Positions 50,661 to 61,020 of a stretch of 64,000 nt of DNA are shown here, piece after piece. The stretch's first letter is position 1, and each line of letters starts with the position of its first letter. The DNA lies in the NCBI GenBank assembly GCA_947626195.1, contig CANQRF010000005.1:32145-96144 (forward strand), given 5' to 3'. The notes under the pieces were generated by a model. That model was not told the origin of the DNA and searched no databases. It saw only the letters and a program-made list of their open reading frames with translations. The position numbers were made by a program, and so were the translations under genes. Source of the DNA: an uncultured Eggerthellaceae bacterium (GTDB taxonomy: Bacteria > Actinomycetota > Coriobacteriia > Coriobacteriales > Eggerthellaceae).

Positions 50661-52046
50661 TTAATCCAGCCGCTCGCAATCGACCCAGAGCGTTGCCGCG
50701 GTGATGCCGCGCGTGTCCTTCGAGATCGTCGGCATCGGCCCGAGCCGCGAGAACACGCCCGCGAAGTGCCCGTCGTAAAGATAGAGGCCGTTCAGGTTGT
50801 TGTAGAGCTCGGGAGCGGTCTTCACCTCGTCGTCTGCGAGCGCGAGAATGCTCTCATCGGGGGGCAGGGTGAGCGTTTTGAAGGGCCTGATGTAGCGCTG
50901 CACGATGAAGGGGAACCCCGCGCCCGAGTTGGCATAGCGGTCGATGAGGGCCTCCCACTTTTCCTGATCGCAGGCGCAGCCGGCGAACACCTGGTCGGCG
51001 CCGTAGTGATCGGTCGGCTTGATGATCCACTCGTCCTTGTTCGCGCGAATCTGTGCGACGTTCACGTGGTCGTCATCGAGAAATGCGGTCAGCGGGATGT
51101 GCTGCTCGATGAAGCTGATCTCCTCGGCGGTGAGGAATGCCTGCGTCTCGGGCTTGTAGAGCACCTCGAAGATCTGCTTGTCGTGCACGATATGGCCGGC
51201 GAAGCTCCCGATGAGCGCCACCTTCTCGGCGCGAACGGCCTCGATGAGCGCCTGCGAATCGTCCCAATAGGTCAACACGTCGTTCGTCACGCAGCGGCGC
51301 CAGATGGCGTGGATCGGCAGGCCCTCCTTATCAAGGAGGCGCTCGCCGTCGAAGCGCAGATCGCGTACGTCGATGATCTGGCAGTCGTAGCCGAACTCCT
51401 CGAACACCTCGGCATAGAGGCGGAACTCATCCACGACGCCGTTTTCCAGATAGTCGCATATGGCGATCCGCGGGTTCTCCACCTTGTGCTCATAGGTGTC
51501 GTAGATGTGGAGAAACGCTTCCACCCACGGCGTGAAAAGCTCGCAGCCCTTCACGTCGTGCCGCTCGCAGAACTCGCGGTAGGTCGCCGATTCCCGCAGC
51601 GAGTTATGCACTTCGCGGTTCTCGTTCATGCCGCTCGATCCGTCGCCGTTGAACTCGCAGAAAGGCGCCTGTCCGGTTTCCTCGTCCAAGAAGACGTCGA
51701 GACGCGCGATCGGCAGCAGCGAATCGTAGCCGCGCGGCAGGCAGATGAGCTCGACGAGGCGCGGGTCGTAGTCGAACACCTCGCGGTAGGAGGGGTCCTC
51801 GAGATAGCGGGTGATCACCTTGCAGAGAATGCGGTGGGCGGTCTCCGCCGTTTCCTTCATGCGAAGGTAGGTCGCATGGTCGAAGAGGCGGGGGATGAAG
51901 GTGCATGCCACGACCTCGTGGTGCACGATGGCGGTGGAGTCTTGCATATAGCCGAAGGCCGCACGGCGGCCGGCGACATCGCCATCATGTGCTTGGAGAA
52001 TCGAAAAGTATTCGTCGGTGAACTGTTTGTTGATGCTGAATCCCAC
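50661..52046 (-). CDS. ATP-grasp-like protein (glutathionylspermidine synthase-like), unknown product
   Basis: 461 residues, GTG start at 52046 behind GGAGGAAAT. The central motif RLDVFLDEETGQAPFCEFNG followed by DGSSGMNENRE resembles the pre-ATP-grasp part of circularly permuted ATP-grasp ligases. The C-terminal part has EWIIKPTDHYGADQVFAG and FIVQRYIRP, which fit the ATP-binding lysine, glycine loop and acidic/amide lid residues. Such enzymes join a carboxylate to an amine. I cannot name the substrate. It is divergent from a radical SAM gene at 52268 with a shared 221-base region, so the two may act in one pathway. Confidence 0.6.
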   Translation of the reverse strand: MGFSINKQFTDEYFSILQAHDGDVAGRRAAFGYMQDSTAIVHHEVVACTFIPRLFDHATYLRMKETAETAHRILCKVITRYLEDPSYREVFDYDPRLVELICLPRGYDSLLPIARLDVFLDEETGQAPFCEFNGDGSSGMNENREVHNSLRESATYREFCERHDVKGCELFTPWVEAFLHIYDTYEHKVENPRIAICDYLENGVVDEFRLYAEVFEEFGYDCQIIDVRDLRFDGERLLDKEGLPIHAIWRRCVTNDVLTYWDDSQALIEAVRAEKVALIGSFAGHIVHDKQIFEVLYKPETQAFLTAEEISFIEQHIPLTAFLDDDHVNVAQIRANKDEWIIKPTDHYGADQVFAGCACDQEKWEALIDRYANSGAGFPFIVQRYIRPFKTLTLPPDESILALADDEVKTAPELYNNLNGLYLYDGHFAGVFSRLGPMPTISKDTRGITAATLWVDCERLD

Positions 52047-52267
52047 AATTTCCTCCAGTCTCGTCTTTTCCCATCAGTTTACCACGGCGGCAAAATTCCG
52101 CACGTTTGCCGTTGGCGGAATGTGGCAAGTGTTTCAGCTCGTTAACGTATGGCTCGCGTTTCTTGACTGCTGTACTATAATCCCTTGGAAACAAAAAGGC
52201 TCCTGTAAAACACCAGATAAAACAGGACACGCCTCAACGCCCAGAGTTACCAAATGGAGGCAAACGC

Positions 52268-53812
52268 ATGAAAGCAGTAGATTTAGCAAAACGAGCCGCC
52301 CTGATGAAGCTCATCGATTACCTGATGGCCGATCCCGACAACAACCTGCCGAAGATCATGCAACGCGTCGACACGCTGTTGCCCCAGTCGCTGTTCACCA
52401 ACCAGCGCCTCGCTTTCAAAAACGCCATTGAGAAGAAGAGCAACTGGTATCAGCTCCTCATGAAGCTCATGCATCTCAACCCCGACATGGCGACCGATCT
52501 GATGAAGACCTTCGTCGTCGATGCGAACTTCCTCGCGTGGGGCAAGCAGGAGAAGATGCGCGAGAAATATCAGTGCAACATTCCGTGGGCCATCCTGCTC
52601 GACCCGACGAGCGCCTGCAACCTCGCCTGCACCGGCTGCTGGGCCGCCGATTACGGCCATGCGCTGAACCTCACGTTTGAAGACATCGACTCCATCATCA
52701 CGCAAGGCAAAGAGCTCGGCGTGTATGTATATATCTACACCGGCGGCGAGCCGCTCGTGCGCAAGAAGGATCTCATCCGCCTGTGCGAGAAGCACTCGGA
52801 TTGCGCGTTCCTCTGCTTCACGAACGCCACCCTCATCGATGAGGATTTCTGCCAGGAGATCATCCGCGTGAAGAACTTCGTTCCGGCGATCTCCGCCGAG
52901 GGCGACGAGCATGCGACCGACGGACGTCGCGGCGAGGGCACCTACCAGAAGATCTCCGATGCGATGGATCTCCTTCACAAGCACCAGCTCCCGTTCGGCA
53001 TCTCGGCGTGCTACACGAGCCAAAACGCCGAATCCATCGCCTCTGAGGAATACTACGACTGGCTGATCGAGAAGGGCGCGCTCTTCCTCTGGATCTTCAC
53101 CTACATGCCCGTCGGCGTCGATTCCCCGACCGAGCTCATGCCGACGACTGAGCAGCGTCTGCACCTTTACGAGTTCAACCGCGCGATGCGCAACAAGAAG
53201 CCGCTCTTCACCCTCGACTTCCAAAACGACGGCGAGTTCGTGGGCGGCTGCATCGCGGGCGGTCGTCGCTATCTGCACATCAACGCCGCAGGCGACGTGG
53301 AGCCGTGCGTGTTCATCCACTATTCGAATGTGAACATCCACGATGTGTCGCTCCTCGATGCGCTGCGTTCGCCGATCTTCATGGAATACTACAAGGGCCA
53401 GCCCTTCAACGACAACCTGCTCCGTCCGTGCCCGATGCTTGAGAATCCGGAGATCCTGCCCGAGATGGTCGAGCGCAGCGGCGCCCATTCCACCGACTTG
53501 CAGCATTCCGAGAGCGCGAAGGACCTCACGGACAAGTGCCGCAAGAGCGCGGAGGAGTGGAAGCCCGAGGCGGAGCGCCTCTGGGGCGACCCGATGGATC
53601 CTCGCGCAAAATGGCGCGACCGCACCTACATCGGCATGGCGGAATCTGACATCAGCAAGTTCGCCCGCTTGGGACGCCAGATGCACGGCGCGTTCGACGG
53701 CTTGGATCTGAAGGAGCTGCAGAACATGATCGATGCGATCACCTTCGACGATGGCCCCGATCCGGTCGCCAAGGAGCTCACGCCCGAGATGGCAGCGAGG
53801 ATCGCCGTCTAG
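52268..53812 (+). CDS. Radical SAM protein of unknown function
   Basis: 514 residues, ATG 52268 with GGAGG nine bases upstream. A helical N-terminal domain (about 1-100) precedes the radical SAM core with CNLACTGCWAADYG (C117, C121, C124) and the SAM-binding YIYTGGEPL. The C-terminal part has cysteines at GGCIAGGRRYLHINAAGDVE, PCVFIHYSNV and RPCPMLENP, consistent with an auxiliary Fe-S cluster (SPASM-like). No peptide precursor gene lies beside it, so it is not obviously a RiPP maturase. The divergent ATP-grasp-like gene is the only clear partner. A good intrinsic terminator follows at 53831. Confidence 0.82.
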   Translation: MKAVDLAKRAALMKLIDYLMADPDNNLPKIMQRVDTLLPQSLFTNQRLAFKNAIEKKSNWYQLLMKLMHLNPDMATDLMKTFVVDANFLAWGKQEKMREKYQCNIPWAILLDPTSACNLACTGCWAADYGHALNLTFEDIDSIITQGKELGVYVYIYTGGEPLVRKKDLIRLCEKHSDCAFLCFTNATLIDEDFCQEIIRVKNFVPAISAEGDEHATDGRRGEGTYQKISDAMDLLHKHQLPFGISACYTSQNAESIASEEYYDWLIEKGALFLWIFTYMPVGVDSPTELMPTTEQRLHLYEFNRAMRNKKPLFTLDFQNDGEFVGGCIAGGRRYLHINAAGDVEPCVFIHYSNVNIHDVSLLDALRSPIFMEYYKGQPFNDNLLRPCPMLENPEILPEMVERSGAHSTDLQHSESAKDLTDKCRKSAEEWKPEAERLWGDPMDPRAKWRDRTYIGMAESDISKFARLGRQMHGAFDGLDLKELQNMIDAITFDDGPDPVAKELTPEMAARIAV

Positions 53813-53830
53813 AATCTTGAAGTTTTATTG

Positions 53831-53859
53831 CGCCCCGTCTGGTATCAGGCGGGGCGTTT
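53831..53859 (+). terminator. Intrinsic terminator after the radical SAM gene
   Basis: CGCCCCGTCTG (53831-53841) and CAGGCGGGGCG (53846-53856) form an 11-bp stem with one G-T pair and a GTAT loop, followed by TTTC. It separates the radical SAM gene from metK. Confidence 0.8.
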
Positions 53860-53949
53860 CAATGATGGGGTATTCTTGTAAGGTTTCAATTTGGCGAAAT
53901 CGGCCTCGGTTGGTTTCGCACGATGGTTTGAGAGGACAAGGGGACATAC

Positions 53950-55221
<1,272 letters not shown>

Positions 55222-55292
55222 TTCCGCGCTTGGTGCCCTGGGCCTTGCGCCGCGAATCGAACGCTTGCGAATAATCTGACGGGTTGGTTTCC

Positions 55293-57656
55293 ATGCGCCT
55301 TGCTTCGGTTGTCCTCGACATCTCGACGCGGGCGCTTTCCACGCCCTATACCTACCGGCTTGACGAAACCGCGCTCGATGCGGCAGAGGCAGGATGTGCC
55401 GTGCTCGTGCCGTTTGGGCGACGCGATGCGATCGGCTTCATCCTGAAGATCTTCGATTCCGACGATCGCAGCGCACGGGGGCCTTTGGTAGGCGAGGATT
55501 TCGATCCGGGCAAGCTCAAGCCGATAAAGCGCGTGCTCAGCAAGCCGTACTTCACCGAGACCGGCGCTGAGCTCGCGCAGTTTCTCGCCGAGCGCTACGT
55601 CGCGCCGCTCTCCCTCTGCGTCCGCCTCCTCATTCCGCCGGGCGCACTTCCGAAACTTTCGCGGGCGGGGAGCGGCGACTGGAAGCTCGAGGAGCCCTCC
55701 GTGCGCGAGGTGGACGATCGATGGGCGGTTCCCGGCCCCGCATTTGCCGGTTTCCAGCCTGCGAAACGGGCCTTCAAGCAGGCCGCCATCGTTTCGGCGC
55801 TTGCCGAGGGCGAGCTTCGCGTGGAGGAGCTCACGCGCGAATACGGCAATGTATCATCGAGCTTGAAGAGCCTCGAGAAACAGGGCGTCATCGTCATTGA
55901 GCACCGTCGCCGCATGCGCGGAGCGGCGGGCGAGGGCGCACGCGATGAAGGGGCCTCCACGGCCGAGCGGATCGTCTATGCCGTGGCGAAGACTCCTGCC
56001 TGCGAGCTGACCGCAGGGCAGGCGGAGGCGCTCGCCGTCATTCGCGATGCCCGCAAACGAGCCTCGGGTGAGGTCGTTCTCGTCGACGGGGTGACCGGCT
56101 CGGGCAAGACCGAGGTGTATCTTCGTGCGATTGAGGAGGTGCTCTCGGAAGGGAAGGGCGCCATCGTCGTCGTTCCCGAGATCTCGCTCACGCCGCAGAC
56201 GGTGGCACGGTTCCGCGGAAGGTTCGGCGATCGCGTTGCCGTGCTGCACTCGCGTATGAGCGACGGCGAGCGCTACGACCAATGGGATTTCATCCGCAGC
56301 GGAGCGGCACGTGTGGTTGTGGGAGCGCGCAGTGCCCTCTTCGCGCTGATCGACCCCTTAGGGCTCATCGTCATCGATGAGGAACACGAGACCACCTACA
56401 AACAGGAGAATGCCCCGCGCTACGTCAGCCGCGATGTGGCGGTGTGGCTTGCGCAGCGCTCATGTGCGGCGGTCGTCCTCGGCTCGGCGACGCCCTCCAT
56501 CGAGGCGCTCTACGAGTGCGCGAAAAACGAGAGCTGGCATCGCGTGGTCCTGCCCGAGCGGGCAAACCGCTCGCCCATGCCCGCGATCGAGGTCATCGAC
56601 ATGGCGAAGGAGTTCCAGCAAGGCAGCCGCTCGATGTTCTCGCGGGCGCTCGGCACGGCGCTTGCCGAGGAGCTCGACGCGGGGAGGAAGGTCGTCCTTC
56701 TGCTGAATCAGCGCGGGTTTGCGAAGTTCCTCCTCTGCCGCGACTGCGGCTTCGTGCCCGAATGCCCATCATGCTCCACGTCGCTCACCTACCACGAGCG
56801 GGGCCATATGCTCTCCTGCCATTATTGCGGCTATGAGGTGCCTGCGCCCGCCGTGTGCCCCCGTTGCGGGTCGCCCTATCTCAAGCGTTTCGGCACGGGA
56901 ACGGAGCGCGTCGAGGCCGATCTGCGCGTTTTGATCGACGGGACATGCGAAAAGGGCGCCGCCATCCCCATCATCCGCATGGACGCGGACACGACGAAGG
57001 GGAAAGATGCGCACGCGAAGCTGCTCGAGAGATTCGCCACGGCCGATGCGGCCGTTCTCCTCGGCACGCAGATGATCGCGAAGGGGCTCGATTTCGATGA
57101 CGTCACCCTTGTGGGGGTCGTGAACGCCGACACGCAGCTCCATCTTCCGGATTTCCGCGCCGCCGAGCGCACCTTCGATCTTATCCAGCAGGTGGCGGGG
57201 CGTGCGGGGCGCGCCGCTCTGCCGGGGAGGGTCATGGTGCAGACCTATGTCGCCGACGAGAGCGCCATATCCGCTGCCGCCTCCTATGACCGCCCGCTCT
57301 TCCTGCGAAGCGAGCTGCCGAAGCGCAAGATGCTCGGCTACCCTCCTTATTGCCGGCTGGTCAATGTGGTCGTCTGGGGAAAGAGCGAGGGAGCCGTCCG
57401 CGATGAGGCGAATGCGATCTTCTCGCAGCTCAATGCGCTGGTAAGCGAGGATGCGCGGGCGCGCACGACATGGAAGCTGCTTGCCGCCGCCCCTTGTGTG
57501 ATGGCCCGTCTGCGCGACAATTGGCGCTGGCACATCCTCATCAAGTGCCCGAATGACGACGAGCCGGCGCGCTTGCTCGGCCCGTTCATGCAGAGGCGCA
57601 AAACGTCTGCCGCCGTGAACGTGGCCGTCGACGTCGATCCTCTCGACATGCTGTGA
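55293..57656 (+). CDS. priA: Primosomal protein N' (replication restart helicase PriA)
   Basis: 787 residues from ATG 55293; an in-frame TTG at 55284 is less likely. PriA reloads the replicative helicase at stalled forks. The N-terminal 3'-DNA-binding domain starts ASVVLDISTRALSTPYTYRL. The helicase has Walker A GVTGSGKTEVYL, the DEEHE box and SATPSIEAL. The inserted zinc domain has eight cysteines (LCRDCGF, CPSC, SCHYCGY, VCPRCGSPY). The helicase C-terminal part ends with GRAGRAALPGRV and the C-terminal domain. All parts are in usual order. Confidence 0.96.
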   Translation: MRLASVVLDISTRALSTPYTYRLDETALDAAEAGCAVLVPFGRRDAIGFILKIFDSDDRSARGPLVGEDFDPGKLKPIKRVLSKPYFTETGAELAQFLAERYVAPLSLCVRLLIPPGALPKLSRAGSGDWKLEEPSVREVDDRWAVPGPAFAGFQPAKRAFKQAAIVSALAEGELRVEELTREYGNVSSSLKSLEKQGVIVIEHRRRMRGAAGEGARDEGASTAERIVYAVAKTPACELTAGQAEALAVIRDARKRASGEVVLVDGVTGSGKTEVYLRAIEEVLSEGKGAIVVVPEISLTPQTVARFRGRFGDRVAVLHSRMSDGERYDQWDFIRSGAARVVVGARSALFALIDPLGLIVIDEEHETTYKQENAPRYVSRDVAVWLAQRSCAAVVLGSATPSIEALYECAKNESWHRVVLPERANRSPMPAIEVIDMAKEFQQGSRSMFSRALGTALAEELDAGRKVVLLLNQRGFAKFLLCRDCGFVPECPSCSTSLTYHERGHMLSCHYCGYEVPAPAVCPRCGSPYLKRFGTGTERVEADLRVLIDGTCEKGAAIPIIRMDADTTKGKDAHAKLLERFATADAAVLLGTQMIAKGLDFDDVTLVGVVNADTQLHLPDFRAAERTFDLIQQVAGRAGRAALPGRVMVQTYVADESAISAAASYDRPLFLRSELPKRKMLGYPPYCRLVNVVVWGKSEGAVRDEANAIFSQLNALVSEDARARTTWKLLAAAPCVMARLRDNWRWHILIKCPNDDEPARLLGPFMQRRKTSAAVNVAVDVDPLDML

Positions 57657-57853
57657 GGGAGAGGGATTCGATGATGCGCTCGGCGATTGAAAAAAGTTCG
57701 GGATTGAGGAAAGTTGTGGGCGTTCGCCGGAGAAGGTAACGTTTCACCAACCTGATATTGCGGCAGCATGGCGCTTGTTCTATTCTAAGCATTTGCAAAT
57801 TTGCGCCCGTAGGCGTTTTATCAGGGGACATTTCTTGTCGGAAGGATTGACGA

Positions 57854-59140
57854 GTGGCGAAATCACAGGCGAAGTCAATGGCAAAAGAAGGGCGCGAAGA
57901 AGAATCGAAGGCGCAGACCGAACCGCAAGCACCTCTTACTGACAACGCGATGGACGAGCTCCTTGAAGGCGATTATGAGTCCGTCGACGGCTCCGACGCA
58001 TCCGATGAGGTGACGCCGCCGAGCGAGGAGACGCTTCATGCCGAGGCCGAGTCCCTCGACGAGGACAGCGTTGAGGCCGGCATCGACGAGGATCTGCTCG
58101 AAGGCATTCCCGAGGAGGAGCTGCGGGCCACCACCGACATGCAGCTTCCCAAGGTCACGGGGCGCGCGGCCAAGGCGAAGCTGCGCAAACGTACGGTCGA
58201 TTCAAACGTCGCAATGCTCACCGGCGATCCGGTGCGCATGTATTTGAAGGAGATCGGCAAGGTGCCGCTTCTCACCGCTGCCGAGGAGATCGACCTCGCG
58301 ATGAAGATCGAGGCCGGCGTGGCGGCAGGCGAAGAGCTTGAGGCGGCTGAGCGCGAAGGCGTTGAGCTCGATCGACGCGACAAACGGCGCCTCTCCCGCA
58401 TCGAGCAGATGGGCCTCGATGCCAAGCAGCAGCTCATTGAGGCGAATCTCCGCCTCGTCGTCTCGATTGCGAAGCGCTATGTCGGTCGCGGCATGCTGTT
58501 CCTCGATTTGATTCAGGAAGGCAACCTCGGCCTGATTCGCGCCGTCGAGAAGTTCGATTATACGAAGGGCTTCAAGTTCTCCACCTATGCCACGTGGTGG
58601 ATCCGCCAGGCCATCACGCGTGCGATCGCCGACCAGGCCCGAACCATCCGCATTCCCGTGCATATGGTTGAGACGATCAACAAGCTCGTCCGCATACAGC
58701 GCCAGCTCCTGCAGGAACTCGGGCGCGAGCCAACTCCCGAGGAGATCGGCGAGGAGATGGGGCTTCCCGCTGAGCGCGTCCGTGAGATTCAGAAGATCTC
58801 GCAGGAACCGGTGTCGCTCGAGACGCCGATCGGCGAGGAAGAGGATTCCCAGCTCGGCGATTTCATCGAAGACGATGCGGCCGTCGTGCCGCCCGATGCC
58901 GCGAGCTTCTCGATGCTGCAAGAGCAGTTGGGGAAGGTGCTCGACGGGCTTGCCGAACGCGAACGCAAGGTGATCGCGCTGCGCTTCGGCCTCGAGGACG
59001 GCCATCCGCGCACGCTCGAAGAGGTTGGGCGCGAGTTCGGCGTCACCCGCGAGCGCATTCGCCAGATCGAAAGCAAGACGCTCGCGAAGCTCCGCCATCC
59101 CTCGCGCTCATCAAAACTCAAAGACTATCTGGAGGAGTAA
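57854..59140 (+). CDS. rpoD: Primary sigma factor RpoD (SigA)
   Basis: 428 residues; GTG start at 57854 with GGAAGG upstream. The acidic N-terminal region 1.1 (about 1-100) is followed by region 1.2 ([20 protein letters not shown]), region 2 with core-binding and -10 recognition ([40 protein letters not shown]), region 3 and the -35-binding region 4.2 ([20 protein letters not shown]). All parts of a housekeeping sigma factor are complete. In the 197-base leader a 10-bp palindrome GCAAATTTGC lies at 57795-57804. Confidence 0.97.
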   Translation: MAKSQAKSMAKEGREEESKAQTEPQAPLTDNAMDELLEGDYESVDGSDASDEVTPPSEETLHAEAESLDEDSVEAGIDEDLLEGIPEEELRATTDMQLPKVTGRAAKAKLRKRTVDSNVAMLTGDPVRMYLKEIGKVPLLTAAEEIDLAMKIEAGVAAGEELEAAEREGVELDRRDKRRLSRIEQMGLDAKQQLIEANLRLVVSIAKRYVGRGMLFLDLIQEGNLGLIRAVEKFDYTKGFKFSTYATWWIRQAITRAIADQARTIRIPVHMVETINKLVRIQRQLLQELGREPTPEEIGEEMGLPAERVREIQKISQEPVSLETPIGEEEDSQLGDFIEDDAAVVPPDAASFSMLQEQLGKVLDGLAERERKVIALRFGLEDGHPRTLEEVGREFGVTRERIRQIESKTLAKLRHPSRSSKLKDYLEE

Positions 59141-59147
59141 TTTGTTA

Positions 59148-59167
59148 CGCCGTTTTGACAAACGGCG
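59148..59167 (+). terminator. Hairpin just after rpoD
   Basis: CGCCGTTT (59148-59155) and AAACGGCG (59160-59167) form a perfect 8-bp stem with a TGAC loop, seven bases after the rpoD stop. No T tract follows, so termination strength is uncertain. Confidence 0.6.
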
Positions 59168-59329
59168 GAACGAGCTGTCGCTGCGGGCGTTTCGGGCACT
59201 CCATCTTCCCCTTGTGCACTTGCCTTCGTGTGCGAAGCACACTCAGCCGTGCGGCGGGGGAATCTGAAGCACCGGAAACGCCCTCGCTGTCTTACTATCG
59301 CCAACCTGAGCGACAAAAACTTTACACGC

Positions 59330-59441
59330 GAGGGGGCGAGGGGGTTGAGAGTGAATGCCGAGCAGTTGAGAGATTCGCCATAATGCGCAAGCGGCGAATC
59401 TACTCAACGTCCGCGAGGCCCTTGAACAGATAAGCCCCCTC
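59330..59441. ncRNA. Candidate structured RNA between convergent genes
   Basis: GAGGGGGC (59330-59337) pairs with GCCCCCTC (59434-59441). Inside, GTTGAGAGATTCGCC (59365-59379) pairs with GGCGAATCT (59393-59401) and CTCAAC (59403-59408) with one bulged A, giving 15 bp. The strand is undetermined. ATGCCGAGC occurs inside (59355) and again just outside (59464). It lies in the 371-base gap 59141-59511 between rpoD and the GH13 gene, where no protein gene is convincing. It matches no known RNA I can name, including tmRNA, 6S, SRP or RNase P. Confidence 0.4.
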
Positions 59442-59511
59442 ACCCGAGCGGATTAAAGGGTTTATGCCGAGCGGTGGCAAGTTTCACGCAGGCAGTTTGC
59501 ATTACAAAAGC

Positions 59512-61020
59512 CTAATCATTTGTGTTAATCGAATACTTGGCGGTGGCGAAGTCGGCGGTGAGCTCGGCGCGGGAGCCTTCGTTTTCCCAGATGATGGTAA
59601 GGCTCGATCCTTCGCAAGAAGAGCTCACCGTTGCGTCTGGCGAAAACGCCGGATGCGTCTTGCGAAGCCGCATCAATGCGAGCTGCTCCTGCACGACGGG
59701 AAGCGACATGCGCCGCTTCACCTCATCGAGTGAAAGGTTCGTCCGATTGATCTCCTTATGCGCGCCCTCACCTCCGCGGTGCACCGCCTCGTAGTCGTTC
59801 TCGCCTGCCAGCAGATCGAGATACCACACTTGCGGGATGCCCGGCATGAACATCTGCACGGCACGGGCGAAGGCGAGGCGCTTCGCATCGGCGCCGAGCG
59901 CGCTCGTATAGGTGCAGTTCACTTGGTAGTACATGTTCTTCTCGCCGTGCAGGTCCTTGACGATGCCGCCGCGCCGTTTCAGCACATAGATCAACACCTC
60001 GATGTCCCCGTCGGGCAAAAGCCCCCGCAGGTCGAGCAGGGGAATGCCGTCGTGGCAGCCGAGCATGTTCACCGTGCGGTAGCCGCCCCCGACGATCTCA
60101 TCGATCCACTGTTTCAGGTAAAGGGCGCTTTTCCGCTCAAGGGCGTCGATGATGAGCCCCGGCAGGAAGAAGTCGTAGATCAGGTAGCCCTTCTCGGCCA
60201 AGACGCGATGCGTGCCCTCGCGATACTCAGCATGGATCTCGGGAAGAAGCGCGATATGGCATGCTCGCGCCATGTCGCTCAAGCGCTGCAGTATCTCCCA
60301 TGTCTCGGGCTCATTGAGGAAATTGCGCTTGCCGATCACCTTCGAGGTGTAGGCGAAGGCGTCGAGACGTGCCACCTTTGCGCCATAGGCGGAGAGCTTG
60401 CCAAGCGTCTTCTCGTAGAAACCCCAGACGAGGGGGGATTTCACATTCAGGTCTATCTGCCCGAGATAGCGCTTTTTCCCATCGGCTTCCTCAACCGCCT
60501 GATAGAACGTGTTCCAGAAGGGATGGCGCGTGCCGTCGGGGAAATCCACCATGAGCAGCGGCAGGCCCGGCTTGCGGAAGAACATGTCTTTGATGAGCTC
60601 ATGGTCGGGGATGATGTAGCCCTCATCGCACATCGTCCCATGGCCTTCCCAGAATCGGTTCCACTCGATGAAGAAATCGAGTGAGGGCGAGGCGTCGCCG
60701 TTTGCAAGAACATCGAGGAACTGCGGGCTTTGGGCAGAGGCATGGTTGAGCACGAAGTCGAGAATGAGGCCGATTCCCAGCTCGTCGAGGTGCCGGAGGT
60801 CGCTTTCGCTCGCGAGCTCCTCGTTCAGGTTGTAGTCCTGCACGGAAAACCCGCGGTCGAGATCGAAATGATAGAGGCTCGGGAGGATGTAGAAGGCGCC
60901 GAAGGCGTCGGCGGCCCTGCTCTCGCGCAGCCAGCTCACGCAGTCGCCGAGGTTCTCCCCGATGCTGTCGGGGTAGGCGTTGAGGACGGGACCGAAGCCG
61001 ATCGCCAAGTTCTCGCTCAT
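59512..61020 (-). CDS. GH13 sucrose phosphorylase-like glycosidase
   Basis: 502 residues. The GH13 barrel shows the nucleophile in VARLDAFAYTSKVIG (D220), the acid/base in ALLPEIHAEY (E261) and the transition-state pair in GCHDGIPLLDLRG (H323, D324). The order and the short C-terminal domain fit subfamily 18, which includes sucrose phosphorylase and phosphorylases for sucrose 6-phosphate, glucosylglycerate and glucosylglycerol. These release glucose-1-phosphate using phosphate. Specificity cannot be told from sequence. It is read with the P-loop kinase gene at 61017, which it overlaps by four bases. Confidence 0.85.
   Translation of the reverse strand: MSENLAIGFGPVLNAYPDSIGENLGDCVSWLRESRAADAFGAFYILPSLYHFDLDRGFSVQDYNLNEELASESDLRHLDELGIGLILDFVLNHASAQSPQFLDVLANGDASPSLDFFIEWNRFWEGHGTMCDEGYIIPDHELIKDMFFRKPGLPLLMVDFPDGTRHPFWNTFYQAVEEADGKKRYLGQIDLNVKSPLVWGFYEKTLGKLSAYGAKVARLDAFAYTSKVIGKRNFLNEPETWEILQRLSDMARACHIALLPEIHAEYREGTHRVLAEKGYLIYDFFLPGLIIDALERKSALYLKQWIDEIVGGGYRTVNMLGCHDGIPLLDLRGLLPDGDIEVLIYVLKRRGGIVKDLHGEKNMYYQVNCTYTSALGADAKRLAFARAVQMFMPGIPQVWYLDLLAGENDYEAVHRGGEGAHKEINRTNLSLDEVKRRMSLPVVQEQLALMRLRKTHPAFSPDATVSSSCEGSSLTIIWENEGSRAELTADFATAKYSINTND

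Noticed and set aside
53860..53949. SAM riboswitch before metK
   Set aside because: No recognisable SAM-I, SAM-II or SAM-IV core elements in the short leader.
59464..59733. An 89-codon plus-strand frame after the structured RNA
   Set aside because: It runs antisense into the GH13 gene, has no Shine-Dalgarno and no recognisable domain.
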